Shown here in pieces: positions 1-6,965 of a DNA stretch of 26,701 nt. Where the stretch lies: assembly GCA_004551945.1 (NCBI GenBank), contig SFPN01000035.1, positions 1 to 26,701 on the forward strand, written 5' to 3'. Source of the DNA: Clostridiales bacterium (GTDB taxonomy: Bacteria > Bacillota > Clostridia > Oscillospirales > Oscillospiraceae). The notes under the pieces were generated by a model. It was not told where the DNA came from. It searched no databases and worked only from the letters and a program-made list of their open reading frames with translations. Position numbers and translations under genes: made by a program. Position 1 is the stretch's first letter. The number at the start of each line of letters is the position of its first letter.

Positions 1-98
1 CCGACGCCGGGGACATCAAGAACATGGAGAAGCTCATCGACATGCTCGAGGACAACGACGACGTGCAGAACGTGTACCACAACTGGGACCAGGAGTAA
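1..98 (+). CDS. yebC: YebC/PmpR (TACO1) family protein, C-terminal fragment
   Basis: Only the last 31 codons are inside the window; the reading frame begins at base 3 and ends with TAA at 96-98. The end reads LIDMLEDNDDVQNVYHNW, the hallmark C-terminus of the YebC/TACO1 family (usual length about 240 residues). Family members were annotated as DNA-binding regulators and more recently linked to translation of proline-rich stretches. The gene is convergent with the SLH gene to its right, and a rho-independent terminator lies about 140 bases downstream. The family assignment rests on a short but very characteristic segment. Confidence 0.85.
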   Translation, partial: DAGDIKNMEKLIDMLEDNDDVQNVYHNWDQE

Positions 99-236
99 GC
101 ACCAGATATAGTTTGAATTTCCCTTACTTTAGATAGTATCTCTTAACTTTTTCGCGCATTTCACCTGAGAGATGCGGGAAAATTCCGGGGAACGATGATA
201 TACGTCAAGGTTTTACAGACCTCAAAACCTACTACC
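99..236. other. Intergenic stretch without a convincing gene
   Basis: AT-richer sequence between the yebC stop and the 237-277 terminator. It contains a small hairpin (GGTTTT/AAAACC near 209-230) but no start codon with a good ribosome binding site. Short frames running through it on both strands also cross the terminator and look like chance. Confidence 0.5.
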
Positions 237-277
237 AAAATCACCTTTTTGCGTAACTGCGAAAGGGTGATTTTTTT
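237..277 (+). terminator. Rho-independent terminator (yebC side)
   Basis: A long stem (AAAATCACC...GGTGATTTT, continuing inward with G-U wobbles to a four- to six-base loop) is followed on the + strand by seven T residues at 271-277. It fits the end of the yebC transcript. The A-rich left flank gives a weaker T-run for the opposite strand. Confidence 0.8.
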
Positions 278-322
278 ATGCTGGCAGCGGGCATTCATCA
301 AATCCGGCAGCCAGAGCATACA

Positions 323-358
323 AAGGCGGTGGAAGAAACTGAATTCTTCCACCGCCTT
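323..358 (-). terminator. Hairpin terminator after the SLH/aerolysin-like gene
   Basis: Perfect 15-bp arms (323-337 and 344-358; core GGCGGTGGAAGAA) with a six-base loop begin 31 bases past the stop at 389. The following T-run is weak on both strands, so termination may be partial or bidirectional. Confidence 0.65.
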
Positions 359-388
359 GTTGGTATGCTGCTTATTTGTTGTTCTTGC

Positions 389-3300
389 TTACTCAGCCAG
401 TGCTCTCCAGAGGAAGGTCACGATCTGAGCGCGGGTGCAGTTGTTAGCGGGACTGAAGGTGGTGTCAGAGGTACCGGTGGTAATCTCCTCCTTGACCGCC
501 CACAGCACTGCGTTGGCATAGTAATCATCACTCTTCACATCAGCAAAGGGATTCACACTGCCAGCGGCAGGAGAATTCTGGCTGCGCCACAGGAAGGTGA
601 CGATCTGCCCGCGGGAGCAGGTTGCATCGGGGCTGAAGGTGGTGTCGCCGGTGCCCGTGGTGATGCCGTTCTCCACAGCCCACAGGACCGCGTTGTAGTA
701 GTAGCTGCCCGCAGCCACATCGGTGAAGGGCATATTGCTGCTCTTGGGTGCGGGGGAGCCGGCAGCGCGCCACAGGAAGGTGACGGCCTGGGCACGGGTG
801 CAGGTGGCGTTGGGGCTGAAGGTGGTGCCGTCGCCGGTACCGCTGGTGATACCCTTCTCCACAGCCCACAGAACTGCGTTATAGTAGTACTCGCCAGCGG
901 GGACGTCCACGAAGAAGCCCGGCACGGAGGTGTCCTTCGAGAAGGTGGCTGTAACGGTGACATTGGAGGCGGGCATGGTGAAGGTGTATTTGCCGTTGCC
1001 ATTGGCCACGAGCGTCAGCTTGCTGCCGTTCCCGTCGGTGACGGTCAGGGCCGCCAGGGTGTAGCCGGCGTCGGGTTGGACCGTCAGGGTAACCGTTGCG
1101 CCTTCCGCCGCGCTGATGTTGTCAGCGGTGACTTTGCCGTTGAGGCTGGGCTGGATGGTGACGGTTCCGGCCGGCACGGCTCCACCGCCATCGCCGGTAC
1201 CGCTACCGCTACCACTGCTGCTGGCGGCCTTCTTAGCGACGGTAACAGTTGCAGTTATCGAGTCATCCAGACTATTGGTGACCGTATAGGTCTTGTCGTT
1301 CCCGGTGTCCGTGTTGGCAGGGAAAACCAAAGTGGCCTTCTGTTTTGTATTTGTACCGGTGGTAGTAGCCGTAATGGAATCATTGGCCTTGAGCACGATG
1401 CCATTGGTCAAACCCGTGCCCGTGATCGTAAATTCCACGGAGCCGCCGGCGGCGGGGAGGCTCTTTGTTGCGGGCGACATAGAAGTGACCTGTCTGCTGG
1501 TGTCCGTAACAGTGATGGTCAACGGATTGGAAGTGATCCCCCCGGCCGATGCGGTTACCGTATAGACACCGGCGGAAGGTACCGTCAGCACACCGGCGTC
1601 GCTGATCGTAACGCCTTTGTCATTGCAGGTCCAGGTCAGAGCGGGGGTGTCGCCTGTCCAGGCATCACCGTACTGGTCCTGATAGCTGACCGTCAGCTTA
1701 GTCAGGTTCAGCGTCTGCTGGTCCTTATAGTCAAAGGTAGCAGTTTCCGGGATCTGAATCACAGACAGTTCCCGGGCGGGCAATGCATTGACTGTATACC
1801 AGTCAGAGTAGACCGTTTTGTTTTCGGTTACTATCTTCGCCCGGACCTTGAAAGTGCCTGCCTTTGTGAAGGAAATCTGATTCTCCTCAATCTTGATTCC
1901 CCTGCTGGGCAGCAGCTGTGCCTCCCACTCAACGGGGCGGCTGATCTCTTTTCCGGTGGCGTCCTTAACGATGGCCGTCAGGCCATCGGTACTCTCAATG
2001 GGCTTTGCGGGATCACCGACGATGCCTGTCAGCGTTCCTTTGACGTCGATTGAGCCGTCAAACTGTTTTCCGGAAACATTGACCTCGATCACAGCCGTGG
2101 AAGCCAAATTCTCATTTTTCCTGAAAACCGTAGGATTTTCAGCGGTTGCGTAAACATCCTCGTCGATCAGGTACTTCAGATAAACCGTACCGTCCGTATC
2201 TCCGGCGATCAGTTTTGTATGGCCCGACACAGAACTGGGCTCCAGCTTGGCAACGGAATTGCTGTTGCTTTCCAGTGCATTTCCGTTCTCATCCAGCAGA
2301 ATCCAGTGACCTTGATCCTGGTTGAAGCCATAATAGGGTGCATTTTGCGCGTTCAGGCCTTCCAGTCCGATGGTATCCACATACAGATACTCGCCGGAAG
2401 ACAAATTATACTCCATGATGTTTTTCGTGGTTTTGACTTTGCTCAGCGCAAGGATCGGCGAAAGGCCGCTGATCTCACTGGTCACGGCCTTATCCACGAC
2501 CTTAAAGGTTGCGCCTGCGGAAGACATGGGCGCAGTGGCCGTCAGACAAGTCATAGTGGCTTCCAGATCAGTGCTGGGGATATGGTTAGCGAGCAGGCTG
2601 CCCCAATTGATGCCGTCACGGTCGGTCAGAGAGGACTCGATCACGGCGCGCTGCTTCAGGTCCTTTCTGGCGTTGGACCCAAAGGTAGCCAGCACCTGTG
2701 TCTGGCAAGCTGCGTCACTGCTGCTGGGATCCAGGGTGTACTCCACAACGGTCACGGTGAAGCTCAGGGCGACCGGGCAGTTGTATACCGTGGTCGTCGT
2801 CGCTTCACTGGTGTTCTGCTTCATCATGACATTGGTGTAGGGAGGCAGCTCCACGGACACATTGTAAGTAGTGGTCTGCTCATCGGAGCAGGACTTTGCT
2901 TCCGACCAGCCGCTCTCAATGGTCTGAGAGGCGGTAAAGGAGACATTTGTGCTGACCGAGCCGAACAGGAAATCGGCTTCAACGCCAACTTCCAGACCTT
3001 CCTCAAAGCCGTAGGCTTCACTGCCGTTGATCTCGCTGGTGGCCGTGATGGAGGTGGTGTTGGAGATCTCCTGCTGGGCGCTGACGGAGGCACCGGTCAT
3101 GTTTTTCACCTGGGAGGCATACGGCGTGCCAGCTGTCTGCTCACTGTTAGAGCTCTGAATGAAATTGCCGTTATCCTTCGGCAGGATCGTGGTGAGGGCA
3201 AAATCGCTGAACAAAACACCCAGCGCCTGATAATGGCCCTTTTGGTTACTGCCGCTGGTCTTATACGCGCCGGTCACCACCCAGTAGACATCATCTGGAT

Positions 3301-3883
3301 CGGTATCACCCCACAGGGCTTCGTTCTGGGCGACTGCGGCCTTCGCGGCATTGTCATTGTATTGGTTACGGGAGCCGCCGGCACCTTTGTACCCGTCGTA
3401 AATCGCAGCCTCCATAGCTTCCGCGGCCTTTGCCATGGAGCTGGCATATTTAAGAATGCTGGAGCGGACATTGTAGGTGTTGCCTCCTCTGTTGAGGTTG
3501 TCATAGGAATAGCCATCATCATCGAGACGGTTAGAATAACCTGTGGCCAGCCCCTCGGCGATCGCCTCGTCAAGCGCCGTTTTGAGGGCAGGATTGTTTA
3601 TGCCGTGGCCGTAGTCCTCCTGAATGAAGGACGCCAGATACTGCCACGCTGCCGCTGTGGAATAATTTCCGATCGATTCTACAGGAACATTTTTGAGCAG
3701 CAGATCCCTGATAAACAGAGCGGTGCTGTCTCTAAAGTGCGTACTATTCGCGTTGAAATACGTAACGCCGTCGACGACATATCGATCGGCGATGGCCGGG
3801 GGATCAGCTGCAAGTGCCGTTGCGGGCAGCAGGCTCAGTACCATGACGAGAGCAAGCAGGCCGCTGAATAGTCGTTTTTTCAT
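389..3883 (-). CDS. Secreted SLH-anchored protein with aerolysin/ETX-MTX2-like region
   Basis: The predicted product has 1164 residues. A signal peptide covers residues 1-27 (MKKRLFSG, a hydrophobic core, then ALA). Residues about 255-385 look like the membrane-inserting part of aerolysin-fold beta-pore-forming toxins: Ser/Thr-rich alternating strands, the segment EVGVEADFLFGS, more Ser/Thr strands, the turn LPPYTNV, and a closing strand with CPVALSFTVTVVEY. After an uncharacterised stretch come Ig-like modules (about 680-880), a Ser/Gly linker, a beta repeat of the InlB/bacterial-repeat type (about 900-985) and three SLH repeats (about 990-1164) that would bind the cell-wall polymer. I chose ATG 3883 because GAGGAAAG precedes it and it overlaps the upstream stop (ATGA); the open frame extends further upstream without a signal peptide or ribosome site. 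The role is inferred: a surface-tethered pore-former, or an adhesin reusing that fold. SLH and export are certain; the toxin-like fold is a motif reading. Confidence 0.85.
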   Translation of the reverse strand: MKKRLFSGLLALVMVLSLLPATALAADPPAIADRYVVDGVTYFNANSTHFRDSTALFIRDLLLKNVPVESIGNYSTAAAWQYLASFIQEDYGHGINNPALKTALDEAIAEGLATGYSNRLDDDGYSYDNLNRGGNTYNVRSSILKYASSMAKAAEAMEAAIYDGYKGAGGSRNQYNDNAAKAAVAQNEALWGDTDPDDVYWVVTGAYKTSGSNQKGHYQALGVLFSDFALTTILPKDNGNFIQSSNSEQTAGTPYASQVKNMTGASVSAQQEISNTTSITATSEINGSEAYGFEEGLEVGVEADFLFGSVSTNVSFTASQTIESGWSEAKSCSDEQTTTYNVSVELPPYTNVMMKQNTSEATTTTVYNCPVALSFTVTVVEYTLDPSSSDAACQTQVLATFGSNARKDLKQRAVIESSLTDRDGINWGSLLANHIPSTDLEATMTCLTATAPMSSAGATFKVVDKAVTSEISGLSPILALSKVKTTKNIMEYNLSSGEYLYVDTIGLEGLNAQNAPYYGFNQDQGHWILLDENGNALESNSNSVAKLEPSSVSGHTKLIAGDTDGTVYLKYLIDEDVYATAENPTVFRKNENLASTAVIEVNVSGKQFDGSIDVKGTLTGIVGDPAKPIESTDGLTAIVKDATGKEISRPVEWEAQLLPSRGIKIEENQISFTKAGTFKVRAKIVTENKTVYSDWYTVNALPARELSVIQIPETATFDYKDQQTLNLTKLTVSYQDQYGDAWTGDTPALTWTCNDKGVTISDAGVLTVPSAGVYTVTASAGGITSNPLTITVTDTSRQVTSMSPATKSLPAAGGSVEFTITGTGLTNGIVLKANDSITATTTGTNTKQKATLVFPANTDTGNDKTYTVTNSLDDSITATVTVAKKAASSSGSGSGTGDGGGAVPAGTVTIQPSLNGKVTADNISAAEGATVTLTVQPDAGYTLAALTVTDGNGSKLTLVANGNGKYTFTMPASNVTVTATFSKDTSVPGFFVDVPAGEYYYNAVLWAVEKGITSGTGDGTTFSPNATCTRAQAVTFLWRAAGSPAPKSSNMPFTDVAAGSYYYNAVLWAVENGITTGTGDTTFSPDATCSRGQIVTFLWRSQNSPAAGSVNPFADVKSDDYYANAVLWAVKEEITTGTSDTTFSPANNCTRAQIVTFLWRALAE

Positions 3884-4218
3884 ACTCTTTCCTCGCTTCC
3901 TTGGGTATGTAATGTGCGGTTTGTTGATTTGTTTTTCAGTCGGATGCATAGCACGGTGACGGTCACGCCAATGACAAAGGCCAGAAGGCCAATGACAACA
4001 TACGCTCCCGCGCCGTCCCGCAGCAGGACCCCGCTGTAGCCGTACGCTACCGCCGCTATGCCCGGCGTCTGTACGCTTCTGAAAAGAACGCCGATACCGG
4101 CGAGAAGAAACAGGCTGCACGCTGTCAGGCAGGAAAGCAGACGGGTTTCATACCGCTTTCGGTGCTGCCGTGTCCTGCTTCGTATCTCCCGTACCCGGGT
4201 TTCCGTCTTGCCGGTCAT
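3880..4218 (-). CDS. Small two-TM membrane protein, paralog of the ECF-linked one
   Basis: The product has 112 residues, of unrecognised family. A basic cytoplasmic-type N-terminus (about 25 residues, many Arg/Lys) is followed by one TM helix (LLSCLTACSLFLLAGIGVLF), a roughly 30-residue external segment, and a second TM helix ending in a basic tail. The second helix (GLLAFVIGVTVTVLCIRL) closely matches that of the 116-residue protein encoded after the sigma factor (GLMAFLLGVFVTVLLHRL), so the two are paralogs. The start at 4218 has AAAGGAGG seven bases upstream; the ATG at 4236 has none. Its stop overlaps the start of the SLH/aerolysin-like gene by four bases, so translation is probably coupled. 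It may be a membrane anti-sigma-like or partner/immunity protein for that surface protein; this is inference only. Confidence 0.85.
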   Translation of the reverse strand: MTGKTETRVREIRSRTRQHRKRYETRLLSCLTACSLFLLAGIGVLFRSVQTPGIAAVAYGYSGVLLRDGAGAYVVIGLLAFVIGVTVTVLCIRLKNKSTNRTLHTQGSEERV

Positions 4219-4330
4219 CCAATAACCTCCTTTCATATCGTTTTCAGGGGAAACTCCCTCTATTTACTAAAAGACAGGAAATTCAAAATCCTTCCACCCA
4301 AAACGAGAAATTTTTTCAAAAAATTTTCAA

Positions 4331-4363
4331 AAAATACAAGCCGCCCCATTTTGAGGCGGCTTG
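4331..4363 (-). terminator. Rho-independent terminator after the PrsW-like gene
   Basis: Stem CAAGCCGCC/GGCGGCTTG (4338-4346 and 4355-4363) is followed on the minus strand by TATTTTTTG. It separates the sigma-to-protease unit from the downstream two-gene unit, which therefore needs read-through or its own promoter in 4219-4330. Confidence 0.85.
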
Positions 4364-4376
4364 TCACGCAAAGCGG

Positions 4377-5018
4377 TTATTCCACTGTGATTTTGAGCTT
4401 GGGAAGCAGGAGCTTTCCCGCAAATGAGAGCGCAATCAGGACAGACGGGAACAGATAGCCCGCGGTCCGCCAGGCCCCGTCCCCCGAGATCAGCAGGTTA
4501 TAGGTGGCATGGAACACAATGCAGGCGCCCAGCAGACCCACTGTTCCGGTAAAGGCCAGCCATCGGCGGCGAAACACATAGGACAGCCCGAACCCGATCA
4601 AAATGCCGCAGAGGATATGCAGCGCCCCGGCGGACAGCCCGCGGATCAGCAGGAACATCAGGTTTTCCGCGCCGTTCTCCGTCAGATAGCACACATTTTC
4701 AAAGGTGGCAAAGCCCACGGCGAGGGCAACGGCGGCTTCGGGCAAGGTCCGGACCTTTGGCTCAAAAATCAGAACGTAGAACAGCAGCGGCAGCAGCTTC
4801 ATCACTTCCTCGCACACCGGCGTGATCTCAACGACGGAAGCGGTGGCGCTGACGCCATAATATCCCATGAAGAAGCTGTTGACATAGGCGGACAGCAGGC
4901 ACACGCTCATTCCGGCGATCATGAACAGCAGGAATCTCCGGGTGCGCCCCCTGATAAACAGGATGCACAGCGCCAGCGGGATGGCAAGGCAGACGAAAAT
5001 ATTCTCAATATAGATCAT
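4377..5018 (-). CDS. PrsW-like intramembrane protease
   Basis: The product is a 213-residue polytopic membrane protein. Signature elements of the PrsW family are all visible: EEVMK at residues 70-74, GFATFEN at 102-108, R126 with H134 in the next helix, and HATYN at 170-174. PrsW of Bacillus is the site-1 protease that cleaves the membrane anti-sigma factor RsiW and releases an ECF sigma factor; it is a membrane-embedded enzyme. Here the gene is the last of a sigma/small-TM/7-TM/protease series, and its ATG overlaps the preceding stop by four bases (ATGA), with GGGAGG ten bases upstream. The context suggests the small TM protein encoded upstream as substrate, but no cleavage site can be read from the sequence. 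A hairpin terminator follows directly. Confidence 0.85.
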   Translation of the reverse strand: MIYIENIFVCLAIPLALCILFIRGRTRRFLLFMIAGMSVCLLSAYVNSFFMGYYGVSATASVVEITPVCEEVMKLLPLLFYVLIFEPKVRTLPEAAVALAVGFATFENVCYLTENGAENLMFLLIRGLSAGALHILCGILIGFGLSYVFRRRWLAFTGTVGLLGACIVFHATYNLLISGDGAWRTAGYLFPSVLIALSFAGKLLLPKLKITVE

Positions 5019-5629
5019 TTCCCCGCTACCTCCCGAAGGGCCAGCGGCAGCAGCACCGCAAAGGAAAGCGACAGCGTAATGTCTACGGCGAAGTAGAGAT
5101 TAAAGCGGGTAAAGTCCTCCATAAAAACGGACACCACAAACAGGATCATCTGCAATCCCACGCAGAGCAGCAGCCAGCAGTCCATCAGCCCTCCGCCGCC
5201 TCTGCGCCGGAGCCGCCATACCGCGAGATATACGATCGCGGAAAAAACCCCGGCAAATGCCCCGGAAACAAAATAGGACGGGCCGAACATCCGAACCGTC
5301 AGAACGACCGCCGCCGTCAGCAGGGCGCAGACCAGGGCTGGCAGGGAAAAAAACGGCCTTACCCGGTCTGTCCGTACCATTTGGAAGGACAGCAGGAACA
5401 GATACGCCGCCAGCCATGAAAACTCCGAAACATAGAAAACCTGGGGTACGTCGCCAAAAATGAAAAGGTGCAGCACCCAATAGAGCGTTCCCATGGAAAC
5501 GCAGATAAAAAACAGGGCCAGGATCAGGAAACGGCGGTCTTTGCGCCGGAGCGTCGCCGCGATCGCCGCCAGCGCCGCACACAACAGCACGGCAATTTGA
5601 AAACAGTTGTCAATCAGTTCAAAGTTCAT
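5015..5629 (-). CDS. Polytopic (~7 TM) membrane protein of unknown function
   Basis: The product has 204 residues, almost entirely hydrophobic helices with short basic loops (RRKDRR, RLRRRGGGG), and about seven predicted TM segments. I do not recognise the family. I chose ATG 5629 because AGGAGA lies about nine bases upstream and it gives an 11-base overlap with the preceding gene; the ATG at 5659 has no ribosome site. Its place between the two-TM protein and the PrsW-like protease suggests a sensor or scaffold of the same signalling module, which is inference. A GC-rich Arg/Gly stretch marks the loop at about residues 150-156. Confidence 0.8.
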   Translation of the reverse strand: MNFELIDNCFQIAVLLCAALAAIAATLRRKDRRFLILALFFICVSMGTLYWVLHLFIFGDVPQVFYVSEFSWLAAYLFLLSFQMVRTDRVRPFFSLPALVCALLTAAVVLTVRMFGPSYFVSGAFAGVFSAIVYLAVWRLRRRGGGGLMDCWLLLCVGLQMILFVVSVFMEDFTRFNLYFAVDITLSLSFAVLLPLALREVAGK

Positions 5630-5969
5630 TGTCCGAATTCTCCTGCTGCTTCCTCTCATTCCTGCGGTGCAGGCGGTGCAAAAGCACCGTCACGAATACG
5701 CCAAGCAGAAAGGCCATAAGCCCCATCAGGATATAGCCCAATGCCGCGTGGCTTCCAACAAGGCTTGCCGCGCCGGAAGCATGGCGGGCTTCCCCGCCGG
5801 GAATACCCGCCGCCCATCCGGGCATAAACGAGCCAATCCCAACCACGAGAACCAGGCAGACCGCGATGCAGAGCATATCCAACGCGCGCTGCTTCTTCTT
5901 TTGCCGTTCCCTTTGGATTTCCGCTGTCCGCTTATGAATCAATCCGGCGCGTTCTTCAGTCGTCCGCAT
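5619..5969 (-). CDS. Two-TM small membrane protein, candidate anti-sigma factor
   Basis: The product has 116 residues. A highly charged N-terminus (about 27 residues, RTAEIQRERQKKKQR) is followed by TM helix 1 (about 28-50), a roughly 30-residue external part rich in Gly/Ala/His, then TM helix 2 (GLMAFLLGVFVTVLLHRL) and a charged tail. It starts 14 bases inside the end of the sigma gene, with CAGGAGGG eight bases before ATG 5969. The position directly after an ECF sigma gene and upstream of a PrsW-like protease is where membrane anti-sigma factors are found, but no zinc-binding anti-sigma motif (HxxxCxxC) is present. The assignment is therefore contextual. It is a paralog of the small protein at 3880-4218. 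Confidence 0.8.
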   Translation of the reverse strand: MRTTEERAGLIHKRTAEIQRERQKKKQRALDMLCIAVCLVLVVGIGSFMPGWAAGIPGGEARHASGAASLVGSHAALGYILMGLMAFLLGVFVTVLLHRLHRRNERKQQENSDNEL

Positions 5970-6552
5970 AGGTAAATCCCTCCTGTTCCAGGATTGCTTT
6001 CAGGCTTTGCTTCCCGCGGTAGACCAGCTTTGTAATCTGTCCCTCGCTCTTGTTCATAACCGCTGCCGCACTGCGGTAGCTCATATCTTCAAAGTAGACC
6101 AGATAAAGCGCTTCCCGGTATTCCGCCTTCAATTTTTCAAGGGCGGCATACAGCTGGCGGCTGCGCTCCCTGCGGGAAAGCTCCGTGTCAGCCAGCGCGC
6201 TGCTCTGCGGCTCAAAGTCCAATTCCTCAAAACGCAGAAAGCGGAGCCTGTGCTTCTTCCGGTGGCGCAAGGCGAGATTTCGCGCCGTTTTATACAGATA
6301 CGCCTGAAACGAACCCTCACCTGTAATGGGACGCTCTTTTGCAAAAATCTGTGAAAATGCTTCGATCATCAAGTCCTCGGCTTCGTGCATATCTTTGAGA
6401 TAGCCATTTATGTACAGCGTCAATGGGTCGCCGTATTTTTCAACCAGCAGATCGGCGGCATTTTGCTCTCCGTCCAGATACCGCCGGTACACGGTTTCAT
6501 CTGAAATTATGTTTGCCGCCTCCCTTCGTGGCTTGATGCGGGGGCTGTTCAC
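5956..6552 (-). CDS. ECF-type RNA polymerase sigma factor
   Basis: The frame from GTG 6552 encodes 198 residues. The sigma-2 region includes LTLYINGYLKDMHEAEDLMIEAF-type sequence and a basic KTARNLALRHRKKH helix. The sigma-4 region (YREALYLVYFEDMS..AAAVMNKSEGQITKLVYRGKQSL) is a typical -35-binding helix-turn-helix. ECF sigma factors redirect RNA polymerase to envelope or stress genes. GTG 6552 is the only ordinary in-frame start near the N-terminus but has no clear ribosome site. A very good AAGGGAGG at 6519-6526 instead sits eight bases before an ATA codon (6508-6510), which would give an N-terminus ISDETVYRRYLDGEQ more typical of the family. The gene heads the module with the two-TM, 7-TM and PrsW-like genes, probably as their regulator. 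Confidence 0.9.
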   Translation of the reverse strand: MNSPRIKPRREAANIISDETVYRRYLDGEQNAADLLVEKYGDPLTLYINGYLKDMHEAEDLMIEAFSQIFAKERPITGEGSFQAYLYKTARNLALRHRKKHRLRFLRFEELDFEPQSSALADTELSRRERSRQLYAALEKLKAEYREALYLVYFEDMSYRSAAAVMNKSEGQITKLVYRGKQSLKAILEQEGFTYADD

Positions 6553-6588
6553 AAACGAGCGGAAGCTTTTGCGTTCTCTTTTTGTCTG

Positions 6589-6945
6589 TTACTCCGACCT
6601 GGGAATCAGCTTATAGGCCATGATGGTATAGGTCGGGATGGTGATGAGAAAGCCCAGGATATTCTCCAGGGTGAAGTCGGCGGTGTTTCCGTTGGCCAGG
6701 AGGAACCGGCCCACCAGCCCCAGGGCGGTGAAGCCCAGGGTCATGAGGAAGAGCTTGCCCCCTTTTCCCTTGCCGAACAGCCGGTGCATCAGGTTGCCCA
6801 TGACCCCGTAGAACAGGAAAAAGCTGATGAGCAGAGTGATCTTCAGGGGCTCAATCATGCTGATAAGCGGGAAATAAGTGCCTCCCAGCAGCGCGATGGC
6901 GGCAAAGAGAAAAACCTGCATCATGCGCAGCGATCCTTTATCCAT
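6589..6945 (-). CDS. Small integral membrane protein, unknown function
   Basis: The product has 118 residues and about four hydrophobic segments (MMQVFLFAAIALLGG, ITLLISFFLFYGVMGNLM, a third after KGGKLF, and ILGFLITIPTYTIMAYKL). I do not recognise the family. ATG 6945 is preceded by AAGGAAG at about six bases; a TTG two codons earlier is less likely. It starts 20 bases after the metallophosphoesterase stop and ends 36 bases before the sigma-factor GTG, so it may be co-transcribed with both. Confidence 0.75.
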   Translation of the reverse strand: MDKGSLRMMQVFLFAAIALLGGTYFPLISMIEPLKITLLISFFLFYGVMGNLMHRLFGKGKGGKLFLMTLGFTALGLVGRFLLANGNTADFTLENILGFLITIPTYTIMAYKLIPRSE

Positions 6946-6965
6946 AAACAACTTCCTTTCTTTGC

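Noticed and set aside
400..900. Repeated motif CACAGGAAGGTGAC suggesting a DNA repeat array
   Set aside because: The three copies are the codons of the three SLH domains (TFLWR region), so they are explained by protein repeats rather than a CRISPR or intergenic repeat.
278..3871. Long + strand frames (591 and 550 codons) opposite the SLH/aerolysin-like gene
   Set aside because: They are antisense to a gene with signal peptide, SLH repeats and a good ribosome site; their products are compositionally odd (Gly/Asp/Arg-rich) and match no family.
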